From positions 930,001 to 994,000 of the forward strand of contig CBDICY010000013.1 in assembly GCA_965277445.1 (NCBI GenBank): DNA of 64,000 nt, written 5' to 3'. Made by a program: the position numbers and the translations under genes. Shown in pieces: positions 10,210 through 18,329 of the stretch (within the stretch, counting starts at the first letter, position 1; each line of letters opens with the position of its first letter). Source of the stretch: JAFMDF01 sp965277445. Its GTDB lineage: Bacteria; Bacteroidota; Bacteroidia; Chitinophagales; Saprospiraceae. The notes below the pieces were generated by a model. That model had not been told where the DNA came from. It saw nothing but the letters and a program-made list of their open reading frames with translations, and did not search any database.

Positions 10210-10305
10210 TTATTTTGATTTGAATAATTAAATAGAAGTCCAAACTAAGCAATTAATGATAAATCTAGAGGTGTTTTTGATTAATAATTTTGATAAAAAA
10301 CATGA

Positions 10306-11670
10306 TTAATATGCTAATAATTTGATAACTTCATTAGTTAAAATATTTTTATCCAAACTACTAACATTCACCAAAAAATAACCATTAGGACTTTTCAATC
10401 CTTCCATTCGCCATTGCCATTCTTCAATTGTTGTACGGTCTAAGTTATCATACCACCAAGCCGTATAAAATTGTTCGTCTTGCTGTTTTAGAATAGCCGT
10501 ATAAATTTCTGTCCCACCAATTTTTTCTACTTGAATGTTTTGAAAGCTATAGCCGCTACCTTGCCAACAAACCCTAGGGTCATGACTACCTTGAAAAAAG
10601 GAAACAGGTGGTTTGATATACACTAAGGTGCTATCATTTTCCAATTTTAGCATTCCGTTTTTAGTAGTGGATTGCTTGAAATTGACAAATTTTTTAGTAG
10701 GGTAGGGTTGTGTAAAAAGAGGAATTGGTAGTTTGGATTGGATACCTTGGTAGAGAAATAAACTACTTAATAAAATAATGGTGACGACTCTGACATTTTC
10801 AAAGTGGCTGAGCCTTAGAATGTGTTGTATCCTACGTATCAGATACGAGGCGCTGATAGTTTTTCCAGAACTCCAAGTTCTGGAAAAACTAGACCTTTTT
10901 GATAAAAATTGAACCCCAAAATAAAAAGGCAATAAAACATAAACCATCAAGCTGACCAATCCGATGAGATCATGCAAGGGATTATCTGGCATTATTTTAA
11001 AAATAATCAATGCTAGGAGTCGAATAAAATTGGCAAGAATAGTCAAAAAAATAATAGTAACTAATCCAAAAGTAATGCTAGGAAAGCTAAAAACATATTT
11101 ATTTTTCCGTTCAAAATAAGCAAATATAACCAAAGCTAGCAATTGTGCAGTCACCATCATTTTTAAGCCCATACAAGCAGGATCAACAGAAAAAGGCTGT
11201 CCATCGAGATAAATCAAATTCCCCGTAACGGTTATTGGATAGCCTAAGAACCCAATGGCTTTTCCTGCTAAAGCACTCAATTGTAAGCGAATAGGGAAAC
11301 TCCAATTATTCAATATTTGTTGGACTAAAAAAGAGAGGACTCCAAATAAAAATAGCGGTAAATTATTCAATCGCCCTTGCCGACTTTCCCAAATATAGAG
11401 CAATAAACAAACCCCAAAACCGTAGTATAGACTATTCGTTTTGATGAAAAATAGGCTAAGACCAAGAAATAAAGTAGGTAGCAAAAAACGATTAGTGACT
11501 TGATTATTAACCGATCTAATAATAAAGGGGGCAAAAATAACCCCTAGAAATAAGGCAAAATTTCTAGGCAAATAAAAAGGTTGAAAATAGAAAAACACCA
11601 AAGTGCTTAAAAGGAGCAAAATGATTGTTCCCATTAAATGTGGCGATATTTTAAAGAAATTGTTTGGCAT
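10306..11670 (-). CDS. xrtN: exosortase XrtN with fused EpsI-like domain
   Basis: 454 aa. Multiple membrane helices cover about residues 10-255. The candidate exosortase active-site residues are Cys166 in DPACMGLK, Arg217 in ANFIRL and His233 in NPLHDLIG. After a linker and another membrane segment (about 293-310), a soluble C-terminal region with GSHDPRVCWQGSGY resembles the EpsI/DUF3485 domain that accompanies many exosortases. Exosortases are inner-membrane transpeptidase-like enzymes that process proteins with PEP-CTERM signals. The upstream gene on the same strand encodes a VIT-domain protein ending in such a signal, which makes the XrtN assignment strong. The linker DNA carries a palindromic repeat in frame. 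Confidence 0.9.
   Translation of the reverse strand: MPNNFFKISPHLMGTIILLLLSTLVFFYFQPFYLPRNFALFLGVIFAPFIIRSVNNQVTNRFLLPTLFLGLSLFFIKTNSLYYGFGVCLLLYIWESRQGRLNNLPLFLFGVLSFLVQQILNNWSFPIRLQLSALAGKAIGFLGYPITVTGNLIYLDGQPFSVDPACMGLKMMVTAQLLALVIFAYFERKNKYVFSFPSITFGLVTIIFLTILANFIRLLALIIFKIMPDNPLHDLIGLVSLMVYVLLPFYFGVQFLSKRSSFSRTWSSGKTISASYLIRRIQHILRLSHFENVRVVTIILLSSLFLYQGIQSKLPIPLFTQPYPTKKFVNFKQSTTKNGMLKLENDSTLVYIKPPVSFFQGSHDPRVCWQGSGYSFQNIQVEKIGGTEIYTAILKQQDEQFYTAWWYDNLDRTTIEEWQWRMEGLKSPNGYFLVNVSSLDKNILTNEVIKLLAY
10858..10890. repeat. palindrome in frame inside xrtN
   Basis: AGTTTTTCCAGAACT (10858-10872) and its exact complement (10876-10890) form a 15-bp stem with a 3-base loop. It lies in the stretch encoding the XrtN linker (roughly residues 260-290). 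The core CTCCAAGTTCT is also present in the intergenic region at 20831-20841, suggesting a dispersed palindromic element that inserted without breaking the frame. Confidence 0.7.
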
Positions 11671-11689
11671 AATATTGAGTCAATATCTA

Positions 11690-11734
11690 AATCCGTTGGG
11701 GGATTTAATCCGTTGGGGGATTTAATCCGTTGGG
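11690..11734. repeat. 17-bp tandem repeat, three copies
   Basis: AATCCGTTGGG occurs at 11690, 11707 and 11724, a strict 17-base period, in the gap between xrtN and the VIT-domain gene. The same motif with the same period occurs at 26797 and 42744. A further hairpin with ATCCGTTGCCAATTA and its near-complement lies at about 11779-11818. Confidence 0.85.
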
Positions 11735-11838
11735 CTTTTGGATAGTCAGGTAGAAAACTAATAATTATCCGCTGCCTTACATCCGTTGCCAATTAATACA
11801 AATAATTAGCAACGGATTTTCCCTGTTTATCACTAAAG

Positions 11839-11937
11839 ATTATTAGGAATTTTTTCGTATGGGGTACATAAAGCAATTTTTCTTGTGATTTGCGAAAAAA
11901 TCAAATGTGTCGCCCTATACGACTTTTTTCCTAATTA
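11839..11937. repeat. imperfect long inverted repeat downstream of the VIT gene
   Basis: ATTAGGAATTTTTTCGTATGG at the left end is mirrored by an imperfect complement at the right end (CTATACGACTTTTTTCCTAAT). It could form a hairpin terminating or processing the transcript between the VIT-domain gene and xrtN. Confidence 0.5.
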
Positions 11938-11943
11938 TCTTTA

Positions 11944-14469
11944 CTATTTAATCCCATTCGGAATTTTCTCTTTTTCTTCAATTCGTAATTTCCAATAAAA
12001 ATAACTCATCACTAGCAACCCTAAAATAATCAGCAACCATTCGTGCGGTTCTGGGACCGCACCCGCATTTTTAATACTCGCATTTTTTAACCCATCTTTA
12101 CTAGCCTTAATATCAAATCGGTCATAATCTGCCTGAGTTTCTAAGACAATTAAACTGGAAACAGGTGTAACAACATGCGCTTGTTCTGCCTGTGCGATCA
12201 ACTGATTTCCCAATTTTTTAGTATTAAAATAATCCTTACCAATTTTACACATTAAATTATTATAGGTAAACAAACGCATCAGATGGTCGGGAGCAGTTGA
12301 GGCAGTAGTTGGCTGATTTACTTTTTGAATTTGCATGCCCATATGCTCTAAAGTCACTAATTGATCCGTTTCACTAGGTTGTATAAAAACCTGGTCTTTT
12401 AGAAATTGTTGGAGGTTATCAAAATCATCACGATGATAATTTAACTGTCGCAATTCTTTTAGACTTTTAATGTATAAACTAGGCGCATTGCCTAAATCAA
12501 AAACAGCGATGGGCGTATCATTTTGATTAAAAAAAGTATTGAGTTGCTTAGCAAAGGTGGTACCTTTTAAATCACTTAAAACAGGAGTTAAGGCTTCATT
12601 ATGCGTAATTACTAAGGCTTTTGTCGGATCCTCTATAGCATAAAAAGGAAACAAACGATATTGATATTGTTGTAATTCCTTAAACAATCGGTGCTTATTT
12701 TGAGCGGTTAGTCGAACCAATTTATCTGTATAAACAAAAACGGGTTGGTATTGAATAGTTTTCCAGATGGCATTAAATTGTCGTTTACTCCAAGATCGGT
12801 TGATGTTTAAATAAATGGCTTCGGGAACAAAAGGCGTCGTTGTTGGCGCATAAGGCTGCATTTGAAAATGTTGGTTTCCAAAAGAAAAAGTGCCAGTTGC
12901 TAAGGCAGGGGCATCAATTTTTAATTGCCAATCCGAATGATACAAGCCTTCATAGACCCAATCTTCTCCCGATTCACTAAAAGTAAATTTGGATAAAAAA
13001 TCTAGTTTATCCGCTGCCCCTAAAATCCGAATTGTTTCCGTCGCATTTTGGGCATAAGGACCATCAAAATCTGGATTTTGATAAATCAGTTGCCCATTCT
13101 TTTCTATTAGTGGACTCGTAATGCCAATTTTAAACTGTCGATTTTCTTTTTGCAATACAGGAAAAATGCGAACCGTTACCCGATTACCTTCCTGCCAATG
13201 TAAGAGCAAAGGATCTCTGTTTTCTACTCCAACGATGGTTGTATAAGCACTATCTGCTTTATTTCGAGTGGTCAAAAAAGAGGGGCGTTCTTCTCCTGCT
13301 ACCCAAAGGGAAGCCGAGGTAACGACCGAACCTTCTGGCAAATAAAAAGAGTAGAGTGCTTCTTGTTGATTACGTTGCCATCTTCCTTGTTTATGATTTT
13401 GAATCTCGATGACTTTTTCCGTATAAGCCAATCGGAATTTAGGAAAAAATTGGATAGTTGTTGCTACTTTTTTGGTACTTAGATCCTGTCCTGACCAAAG
13501 TTTTCTTTCCGTTAGATGTCTACGATTAAATACCGCACTTAATAATTGGCGGCGTTCTTTAACATTTAATTCTAAGGGTTCTGAAAACAAGGAAGCAATA
13601 ACGACGAAAGGATCGTGTTTGATGCGTTCATCAAAACGATTTCGGGAGGGGAAAAAATCATTACCTCGCCCCTTAGCAATCGAATATAAACTACCACTTT
13701 GGAGGATTTTTTCGGTTTGCCAATTATTCTCTAAAACTTGACTTAGAGCAACCCAAGATGGTAAGGCGTTTTCTTTAATGGTTTGTTGACGAATCTCGAC
13801 TAAGTTTTCATTAATCGTATACCAATTAGCCGTATAGCCAATGACAATCGCGAGAGGAATGCTCAAACCGACAATCAGACTATTAAAATAAACCTTTCCT
13901 TTTTTAGAATAAGCCAAAGTCATTTTCCCTAATAAGATAGCCCACCAAAGCGGAATGAAAATATGTAAAGAGATTAAGAAAAACCAAAATATAGCTAATG
14001 AAAAAGGATAATAGGGGGCTACATAAATGGTTTCATAGACATTAAATAAAAAGCCACTTGCGAAAATGGCAGGAAGTGAATATTCAATCCAAGTAGGCAG
14101 CACTTTTCTAAAGCAATATAACAACATGGCAGTATTCAGCACCACCAAATAACTTGCCAACCAATTGGTGGAAACATCAAATATAGAGATGATTTGATTG
14201 AGGGAATAAGCACTTGTATTGCCAATGAGCAGCAATAAAATAGTATGTGATCTATTGGGAAATTTAAACCCTTTCCTATCCATGAAAAAGAAGAAAATTA
14301 GAAAACAAAAGGCATTTACAAAGAAAGGAACAGGGTTTTCATTAGCACTAAATCCCGCACCAGTAGCATAGGAGTCTGGATAAAATAAATGGAGGGCAAA
14401 AACTAAAAATCCTAAGGTAAATAGGATTAAGCCAATCTTAAAAGTCGGGTCTTGAATCGGGTTTTTCAT
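11944..14469 (-). CDS. XrtN-system VIT domain protein with PEP-CTERM-like signal
   Basis: 841 aa. The N-terminal ~220 residues contain several membrane helices. A VIT (vault/inter-alpha-trypsin) domain follows at about 340-460, with YTEKVIEIQN, LYSFYLPEGSVV and GNRVTVRIFPVL. The remainder is a large soluble region. The C-terminus is VPEPHEW (about 805-811), a hydrophobic helix and a charged tail, the tripartite PEP-CTERM-like sorting signal. Family knowledge: XrtN usually has this VIT protein as a neighbour and apparently only target. The protein would be processed and released or re-anchored at the inner membrane; its biological role is not established. It is transcribed toward xrtN, 273 bases away. 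Confidence 0.9.
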   Translation of the reverse strand: MKNPIQDPTFKIGLILFTLGFLVFALHLFYPDSYATGAGFSANENPVPFFVNAFCFLIFFFFMDRKGFKFPNRSHTILLLLIGNTSAYSLNQIISIFDVSTNWLASYLVVLNTAMLLYCFRKVLPTWIEYSLPAIFASGFLFNVYETIYVAPYYPFSLAIFWFFLISLHIFIPLWWAILLGKMTLAYSKKGKVYFNSLIVGLSIPLAIVIGYTANWYTINENLVEIRQQTIKENALPSWVALSQVLENNWQTEKILQSGSLYSIAKGRGNDFFPSRNRFDERIKHDPFVVIASLFSEPLELNVKERRQLLSAVFNRRHLTERKLWSGQDLSTKKVATTIQFFPKFRLAYTEKVIEIQNHKQGRWQRNQQEALYSFYLPEGSVVTSASLWVAGEERPSFLTTRNKADSAYTTIVGVENRDPLLLHWQEGNRVTVRIFPVLQKENRQFKIGITSPLIEKNGQLIYQNPDFDGPYAQNATETIRILGAADKLDFLSKFTFSESGEDWVYEGLYHSDWQLKIDAPALATGTFSFGNQHFQMQPYAPTTTPFVPEAIYLNINRSWSKRQFNAIWKTIQYQPVFVYTDKLVRLTAQNKHRLFKELQQYQYRLFPFYAIEDPTKALVITHNEALTPVLSDLKGTTFAKQLNTFFNQNDTPIAVFDLGNAPSLYIKSLKELRQLNYHRDDFDNLQQFLKDQVFIQPSETDQLVTLEHMGMQIQKVNQPTTASTAPDHLMRLFTYNNLMCKIGKDYFNTKKLGNQLIAQAEQAHVVTPVSSLIVLETQADYDRFDIKASKDGLKNASIKNAGAVPEPHEWLLIILGLLVMSYFYWKLRIEEKEKIPNGIK

Positions 14470-14942
14470 AAGGAAAATTATTTTTTAAAAGTACTTTGTG
14501 TTTCAAAGTTGCATTTAAAACGAGATTAATGCAAGTTTATTATACGAATTCCTTATTAGAGAGGCTTTTTATTTTAATGAACAGCTTAGTGTTTGACCAA
14601 ACAAGATTTGATGGGTTACTAGAAAGCGATTCTATTAAAGAATCGCTTTCTTTTAGTTCGAGAAGTAGGAGCATTTTCTTCCTCAAAAGAAGGAGGTTCT
14701 TTCAAAGAACCGCCTTCTCTCGCTGATCATTCACCCCTCATTTCTTATTTGACAGAAATCAAGGAAAGTAGGGCTAAAAAAATGCTGTTGCATGGTGATT
14801 ATTAGGAAAATTCAGAAATTGATAAAATAAAAAGTGGCCAAATGCAACGATTTGGTAAATTTTGCTACTCTTTTTAAAGTAAACTGATACAAATATGATT
14901 AACTTACATTCAAAAATTGTTCACCCGTTATAACCCACTAAT
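14470..14942. other. intergenic region with palindromic repeats
   Basis: About 470 bases between divergent genes. It includes the palindrome at 14622-14650 and a second repeat near 14692-14720 that pairs GGAGGTTCTTT with AAGAACCGCC. A short frame at 14496-14726 runs through the palindromes and is not credible as a gene. Confidence 0.5.
14622..14720. repeat. palindromic intergenic repeat (family member 1)
   Basis: GAAAGCGATTCT and AGAATCGCTTTC form a perfect 12-bp stem with loop ATTAA at 14622-14650. A second related palindrome follows at 14692-14720. The same building blocks, partly in reverse order, occur at 60812-60890. Confidence 0.75.
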
Positions 14943-16115
14943 ATGAAAAAATCATTTTACTCCATTGGAACAGGTATTTTTATTGCCCTTATAGTTTTAG
15001 TACTAGCTGCTTGTCAAAAAGAGATAGATCGTTTACCGAATCAGGCAGATGAAATTTTTACAGTCGAAGAGGCAACGGTATTGAGTAAGTATCTAGATTT
15101 AAATAAATTTGATTATATCTTAAATGTCACCGAAGCAGAACAGTTTAAGGTCTTTTTAGGTAGAATTTTATTTTATGATGTCAATTTGTCTGGTGATAAA
15201 AGTGTTGCTTGTGCTTCTTGCCATCAACAGGATTTAGCGTTCGCTGATAATGTAGCTTTTAGTCGAGGGGCTTCAGGCAATCATGCAGATAGAAATTCCA
15301 TTAGTTTAGCTTCCTTTGGTAGTTTTTCGGATCATTACGGCGCAGGTGGAGAAGATACTGCGGAGAATTCTTTTTTCTGGGATGAACGAGCAGGAGATAT
15401 TGCCGAACAATTAAGTCAAACTTTTGCCAACCCAAATGAAATGGGGATGCAGTTGCATGAAATTGCACCAAGAGTAGCAGAGTTGGAATATGCGCAGTTA
15501 TTATACAAAAAAGCATTTAATGGTCGAACCATCACCAGTCAAAATATTATTGACGCAGTTGCAGCTTTTGTCAATACCATTGATTCAGAACATGCTCCAT
15601 TCGATCGAGGGTTAGGGTTATCCCATTTTGAAATTAAAGAAGACTTTAGTAATTTTTCGGAAACACAAAATCGGGGGAAGCAATTGTTTCTAGACAATTG
15701 TGCGAGTTGTCATGCTTTCTCGCTTTCTGGCGCTTTGAGACATCAATTTAATAACTTGGCAACGGTTTCGTCTAATGGCTTAGATTTGGAATATGCGGAT
15801 AAAGGAGTTGGTCAAAATACACAACTAGCAACAGATAATGGAGTATTTAAAATTCCAGGTATTAGAAATGTAGGATTAACCGCACCGTATATGCACGATG
15901 GACGATTTGAAACCTTAGAAGACGTCATTGATTTTTATAGTGAAAATATTCAAGCACATCCAAATTTAGATGATAAATTAAAAAACGAAGATGGAAGGCC
16001 TAAGCGTATGAATTTTAGTGAGACCGATAAAGCAGATTTAGTGGCCTTTTTAAATACGTTGACAGGCGTTACACATATGAACGATTTGACTTTTTCTGAT
16101 CCGTTTCTTCAATAG
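14943..16115 (+). CDS. di-haem cytochrome c peroxidase (MauG/CCP family lipoprotein)
   Basis: 390 aa. A lipoprotein signal ends at LAAC (Cys24). Two c-type haem sites are visible: CASCH at 90-94 and CASCH at 253-257, matching the two-domain bacterial cytochrome c peroxidase/MauG fold. Segments DPFG-like and GVFKIPGIRNVGLTAPYMHDGR near 300-320 are characteristic of the family. Such enzymes reduce hydrogen peroxide with electrons from small cytochromes, or in MauG relatives modify other substrates; the specific role here is undecided. It is exported and likely anchored in the periplasm. No clear operon partner. Confidence 0.88.
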   Translation: MKKSFYSIGTGIFIALIVLVLAACQKEIDRLPNQADEIFTVEEATVLSKYLDLNKFDYILNVTEAEQFKVFLGRILFYDVNLSGDKSVACASCHQQDLAFADNVAFSRGASGNHADRNSISLASFGSFSDHYGAGGEDTAENSFFWDERAGDIAEQLSQTFANPNEMGMQLHEIAPRVAELEYAQLLYKKAFNGRTITSQNIIDAVAAFVNTIDSEHAPFDRGLGLSHFEIKEDFSNFSETQNRGKQLFLDNCASCHAFSLSGALRHQFNNLATVSSNGLDLEYADKGVGQNTQLATDNGVFKIPGIRNVGLTAPYMHDGRFETLEDVIDFYSENIQAHPNLDDKLKNEDGRPKRMNFSETDKADLVAFLNTLTGVTHMNDLTFSDPFLQ

Positions 16116-16218
16116 TTAGCGGTTTTTTGACAATCTTTGTCAAATTGGATTGTTGACTTTAGTCAACGAAAGTTATTGGTTTATAGATAGAAGTAGCGTT
16201 ACAACCAGAAAAAAGAAA

Positions 16219-16872
16219 ATGACAGAAGAAATAAAAAGAGGGACCAATGAAAATAAAAGCGTTTTTAAATTAAGAGATGTAATAATCAAATTTAAAAAGG
16301 AAGGTAGTTCACAAAAAGAGGCTCATAAAATTCTTGAAGAAATTAAATATGAATTTAGAGAAGATGAAAGCAAAGAAGATAAAATTTTAGAGCTTTTAGA
16401 TTTTGCTTGTGGTTGGTGTCAAGAACAATTTAGAATATGGAAAGAGGTGAAAATATTTTATAGTGAACAAGATGAAATAACGAAAAGATATATTGTTATT
16501 GAAGAAGATGAAAATTCAATTTGGGTATACTTGACAATCCCGAATGAATCTCAAATTGATAAAGATTGTTTTTTAGGAAGTCGGTATGAAATCAAAGAAA
16601 ACGAATTCGATTTTGAAGAATATAAAAAGAGACAAACTCCACCCCCGATGACAAAAGAATTTTCATCTAAATTCAGTTTCTTTAAAGAAATAAGTGAAAA
16701 AGATTTGAAAGTAAATTGGCTTAAAAATGGGAATGTTGTATTGAAAATAAGAGGAGAATCATTTTTGTTTTTTCACAATCAAATAGAAAGAGAGTTTAGC
16801 AAATCAATTGGCAAAAACGGAATATATGGAAATACATGGAATGAAGATAAATACAAAGAAGTTTTAAAATAA
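16219..16872 (+). CDS. hypothetical soluble protein
   Basis: 217 aa if started at the ATG at 16219 (MTEEIKRGT); the frame is open from 16150, but that earlier start overlaps a small palindrome and adds 23 unlikely residues. It is rich in Lys and Glu and has no signal or membrane segment. The N-terminal part is helical (DVIIKFKKEGSSQKEAHKILEEIKYEFRED as short motifs), similar to small accessory proteins found singly in Bacteroidota genomes. I recognise no family. Base composition is more AT-rich than its neighbours, so recent acquisition is possible. Confidence 0.6.
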   Translation: MTEEIKRGTNENKSVFKLRDVIIKFKKEGSSQKEAHKILEEIKYEFREDESKEDKILELLDFACGWCQEQFRIWKEVKIFYSEQDEITKRYIVIEEDENSIWVYLTIPNESQIDKDCFLGSRYEIKENEFDFEEYKKRQTPPPMTKEFSSKFSFFKEISEKDLKVNWLKNGNVVLKIRGESFLFFHNQIEREFSKSIGKNGIYGNTWNEDKYKEVLK

Positions 16873-16897
16873 AAAAAAGGTTGTGCACACACATAAT

Positions 16898-16941
16898 GTA
16901 TACTCGTTCATTGCCAGTTTTTGTTGGCAATGAACGGGTAT
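16898..16941. terminator. hairpin downstream of the hypothetical gene
   Basis: TATACTCGTTCATTGCCA pairs with TGGCAATGAACGGGTATA apart from one mismatch. A smaller palindrome GACTGTTGATT/AATCAACAGTC follows at about 16947-16968. Probable terminator or dispersed repeat. Confidence 0.6.
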
Positions 16942-17097
16942 ACGAGACTGTTGATTAAAATCAACAGTCCAATAAAATGCAAAACTTGTCAAAGACCAAA
17001 TTATTCTCAATAAACTCTATTGGAAGCGTAAACATAACTGCAAACTGTTTACTGCCTATTGTAATATACTGCCTACTGATTACTGTCAAACTGCCTA

Positions 17098-17958
17098 CTA
17101 CAACTTCGGTATCAAAATAGGCGTCTTCGCCTTATAAGCTTCATAATCTGCCTGTCCACCCCATTTTTTATTCGCTTTAGCTTCCAAACCGGGCACACCA
17201 CTTATTTTAGTCAATAATAAGATAACAAAGATTGGCGAAAGCAATGCCACCCATTGCCAACCTTGCAGAACGGGAATAGCAATAATAAAAATGCCTATCC
17301 AAAGCGTAATCTCCCCAAAATAATTGGGATGCCGAGATTTTGACCATAAACCTGTATGAATGAATCGCCCCTTATTGGCAGGATTCTTTTTGAACTGTCT
17401 TTTTTGATAATCAGCAATGACTTCAAAGAGAAAGCCAATGACCCAAATAACGCCACCAATAATGGCAAAAATGCTTAGTTCTTTCCGTTCGGTAGTCGTA
17501 ATAGCAATTAAGGCTGCTGCCGCAGTCAAAGAAACCCATAAAGCCTGCAAAGTCCAAACATTGAGGAAGCGCAGAAAGTTAGGTTTAATCTTATCAAATC
17601 GATCGTCTTTTCCATCTTGCAAAATTCGCCGAAAGAGAAAAGTGCCTAATCGTAATGCCCAAATCATCACTAAAGCAGCTAAAAGTATAGACCGATCATC
17701 TATATTTTGACTATGGGTAAAAGCAACAATCGTGACTGTTATATAAGTTAAACTACCCGTTAAATCAAAGAATTTTTCGGTTTGCATCATATTGGCAGGA
17801 ATAAATACCAACCAATTAATTAAGAAGGCTAAGCCTATGCAAAAAGCAAAGGTAGGAATGCCTCTAAAGGATTGACCAGATTGAGAACCAGCATAGGCTA
17901 CTAATGCGGCAAGAATTGGAACAATAAGTAAACTTTTAATGGTTTGTTGATTATTCAT
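17098..17958 (-). CDS. DUF1295-family membrane protein (steroid 5-alpha-reductase-like)
   Basis: 286 aa from the ATG at 17958 (MNNQQTIKSL); the frame extends to 18009 but the added residues are not membrane-like. It has about six membrane helices. The C-terminal signature GLWSKSRHPNYFGEITLWIG is diagnostic for the DUF1295/isoprenylcysteine methyltransferase-like superfamily, which includes 3-oxo-5-alpha-steroid 4-dehydrogenases. The natural substrate in bacteria is unknown. Monocistronic. Confidence 0.85.
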   Translation of the reverse strand: MNNQQTIKSLLIVPILAALVAYAGSQSGQSFRGIPTFAFCIGLAFLINWLVFIPANMMQTEKFFDLTGSLTYITVTIVAFTHSQNIDDRSILLAALVMIWALRLGTFLFRRILQDGKDDRFDKIKPNFLRFLNVWTLQALWVSLTAAAALIAITTTERKELSIFAIIGGVIWVIGFLFEVIADYQKRQFKKNPANKGRFIHTGLWSKSRHPNYFGEITLWIGIFIIAIPVLQGWQWVALLSPIFVILLLTKISGVPGLEAKANKKWGGQADYEAYKAKTPILIPKL

Positions 17959-18174
17959 TTTGTTATTGTTTGAAAGTGTAAACACGAATTTCGGAAAATT
18001 TATGCGCAATCTTTAGCTCACCACTCAATTAATTTCCACAGTCCCTAAACGGTTAATCGCTAATAAAGTTTATAGACCTAGCTATTGAAAATTTGATAAC
18101 TAAAATTCAGAATTGCCTACATTTATCACTAGATTTGTTCGGTACAATTAGCACCTCAACTATTTAACTCAAAT

Positions 18175-18299
18175 TGCGGAGAAATTAAAATGGTTATATT
18201 GTTTTATGGTTATATTGCTGATGGGGCTAAAAATCTCTAATTAAGGGGTATCCAACACTATAACAATACAACAATATAGCAATACAACAATTCTCCGTA
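18175..18299. repeat. imperfect inverted repeat in a 370-bp intergenic region
   Basis: TTGCGGAGAA at the left end and TTCTCCGTAA at the right end bracket GGTTATATTG-type tandem words and their rough complements (CAATATAGC, ACAACAATA). The region separates the divergent DUF1295 and GMC oxidoreductase genes. The rest of 17959-18329 shows nothing recognisable. Confidence 0.5.
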
Positions 18300-18329
18300 A
18301 CTTAGATTATTTAATAGAAAAATACCACC

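Noticed and set aside
11690..11734. Possible iteron array or replication origin
   Set aside because: Only two or three copies occur per locus, no DnaA boxes or replication genes are near, and the motif recurs in unrelated gaps.
14496..14726. A 76-codon plus-strand frame
   Set aside because: It runs straight through two palindromic repeats, has no recognisable composition or family, and is likely chance.
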